Assembly (NCBI GenBank): GCA_036784855.1
Contig: JAZDSV010000047.1
Span: 1-64,000 of the forward strand
Source: Aphelidium insulamus
Lineage: Eukaryota > Aphelidiomycota > Aphelidea > Aphelidiaceae
Reading direction: 5' to 3'
Length of the DNA: 64,000 bases
Part shown: positions 63,345 to 64,000 of the stretch, in pieces
Position numbering within the stretch: position 1 is the first letter of the stretch
How the letters are laid out: each line of letters begins with the position of its first letter
Program-made: the position numbers and the translations under genes
The notes under the pieces: model-generated
Told to the model about the DNA's origin: nothing
Database searches by the model: none
The model's input: the letters and a program-made list of their open reading frames with translations, nothing else

Positions 63345-63947
63345 TGGACCAGCCGCTCTCGTTCCAAGGCCGCGTAGTCATTGTCACGGGTGCCGGTGGA
63401 GGTACATATGCCTCACATCCCTGGTGCTTTCGGTATACACTCACATACTCTTCCTGTCTTTCGCAGGCCTGGGCCGCGTGTACGCTCTGGCATTTGCACA
63501 GCGCGGCGCCTCGGTGGTGGTGAATGATTTGGGTGCCGCGCGCAGTGGTGAGGGTCACAATGCACGTGCTGCTGACACGGTGGTGGAGGAGATCCGGTGG
63601 GTGTCTGATGATGATCTACATACCCACCGAATGGAACTTACCTCAAATCATGTGTGCAGCAAGGCTGGTGGCAAGGCCGTGGCCAACTATGACAGCGTGG
63701 AGGACGGTGACAAGATTGTAAAGACTGCGCTGGATGCTTTTGGGCGCATTGATATTGTCATCAACAACGCTGGGTGCGTACAATGAATGCTGTATTATGG
63801 ACCTAATAACTGTAGTATTCTTCGTGACAAGACATTTGCACGCATGTCCGATGCCGACTGGGACTTGGTGCAGGCGGTGCATCTGCGCGGCTCTTACAAG
63901 GTTGCCAAAGCAGCCTGGGAGCACATGCGCAAGCAAAAGTTTGGACG
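63344..63947 (+). CDS. HSD17B4: Peroxisomal multifunctional enzyme type 2, dehydrogenase part; 3' end outside window
   Basis: Exons 63344-63401, 63467-63596, 63660-63773 and 63816-63947 are in phase, and a splice donor at 63948 leads out of the window. The Rossmann start is typical of MFE-2: [68 protein letters not shown] and [23 protein letters not shown]-2 carries (3R)-hydroxyacyl-CoA dehydrogenase and enoyl-CoA hydratase 2 activity in peroxisomal beta-oxidation. Only the first ~145 residues are visible, so the hydratase and SCP2 domains cannot be checked; a stand-alone dehydrogenase is possible. The active-site Ser/Tyr/Lys lie in the next exon. Confidence 0.9.
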
Positions 63948-64000
63948 GTACAGTCATACATATTAAAATATGTATTTTAGGTTATTGAGTAAAATAGCAT

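Overview
The window is nuclear DNA of a microbial eukaryote. Protein genes are cut by many short GT-AG introns, mostly about 38-60 nt with extremes near 25 and 125 nt. TAA, TAG and TGA all end well-supported proteins, so the code is standard. The two tRNA genes are of nuclear type with Pol III T-tract terminators, and genes sit on both strands 0.1-0.9 kb apart. I cannot name the species. An intact Crinkler (CRN)-type effector, a CRN relic, a secreted ankyrin protein and many small lineage-specific secreted proteins suggest a parasite or symbiont with a CRN-bearing genome, as known in oomycetes, chytrids and some other protists. That placement is inference.

Layout. 0-5 kb: a partial secreted protein, BRK1 (SCAR/WAVE subunit), an initiator-like tRNA-Met, and three tandem divergent secreted paralogues. 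4.4-12 kb, all minus: MGAT2, NF-YA and a ten-exon VPS35. 12.4-19 kb: a secreted ankyrin protein, a ChaC glutathione cyclotransferase, an 83-bp tandem repeat, a second ankyrin protein and a secreted subtilisin. 19-25.5 kb, all minus: an F-BAR protein with three SH3 domains, MYCBP and an ATAD5/Elg1-like clamp unloader. 25.7-28.5 kb: secreted genes, two of which share a promoter block. 28.6-30.8 kb: a CIB-type EF-hand protein and an unrecognised protein. 30.8-37.4 kb: two tandem SNF2/RING proteins whose ATPase motifs have decayed. 37.9-42.5 kb: an unknown helical protein, three small secreted proteins and a DUF1771-Smr protein. 42.6-43.3 kb: a broken CRN header. 43.7-49.1 kb: UTP21 and a class I aminotransferase. 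49.8-56.5 kb: a secreted basic protein, HMG-CoA reductase, tRNA-Val, a membrane protein and a phosphoribosyltransferase. 56.6-64 kb: the intact CRN protein, a choline/ethanolamine kinase, a pseudogene/gene pair of small secreted proteins, and the 5' end of a peroxisomal multifunctional enzyme.

Housekeeping genes (trafficking, ribosome biogenesis, sterol and phospholipid synthesis, N-glycans, replication) are therefore interleaved with fast-evolving effector-like genes that show tandem duplication, decay and relics. The best candidates for something undescribed are (i) a dispersed secreted family with an Ala-Met-Pro-like motif after the signal peptide and a paired hydrophobic C-terminus, (ii) the tandem secreted trio at 1.9-4.4 kb, (iii) the SNF2/RING pair without ATPase motifs, and (iv) the CRN locus. 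Exon joins below were derived by hand from splice motifs, reading phase and homology. No database search was run.
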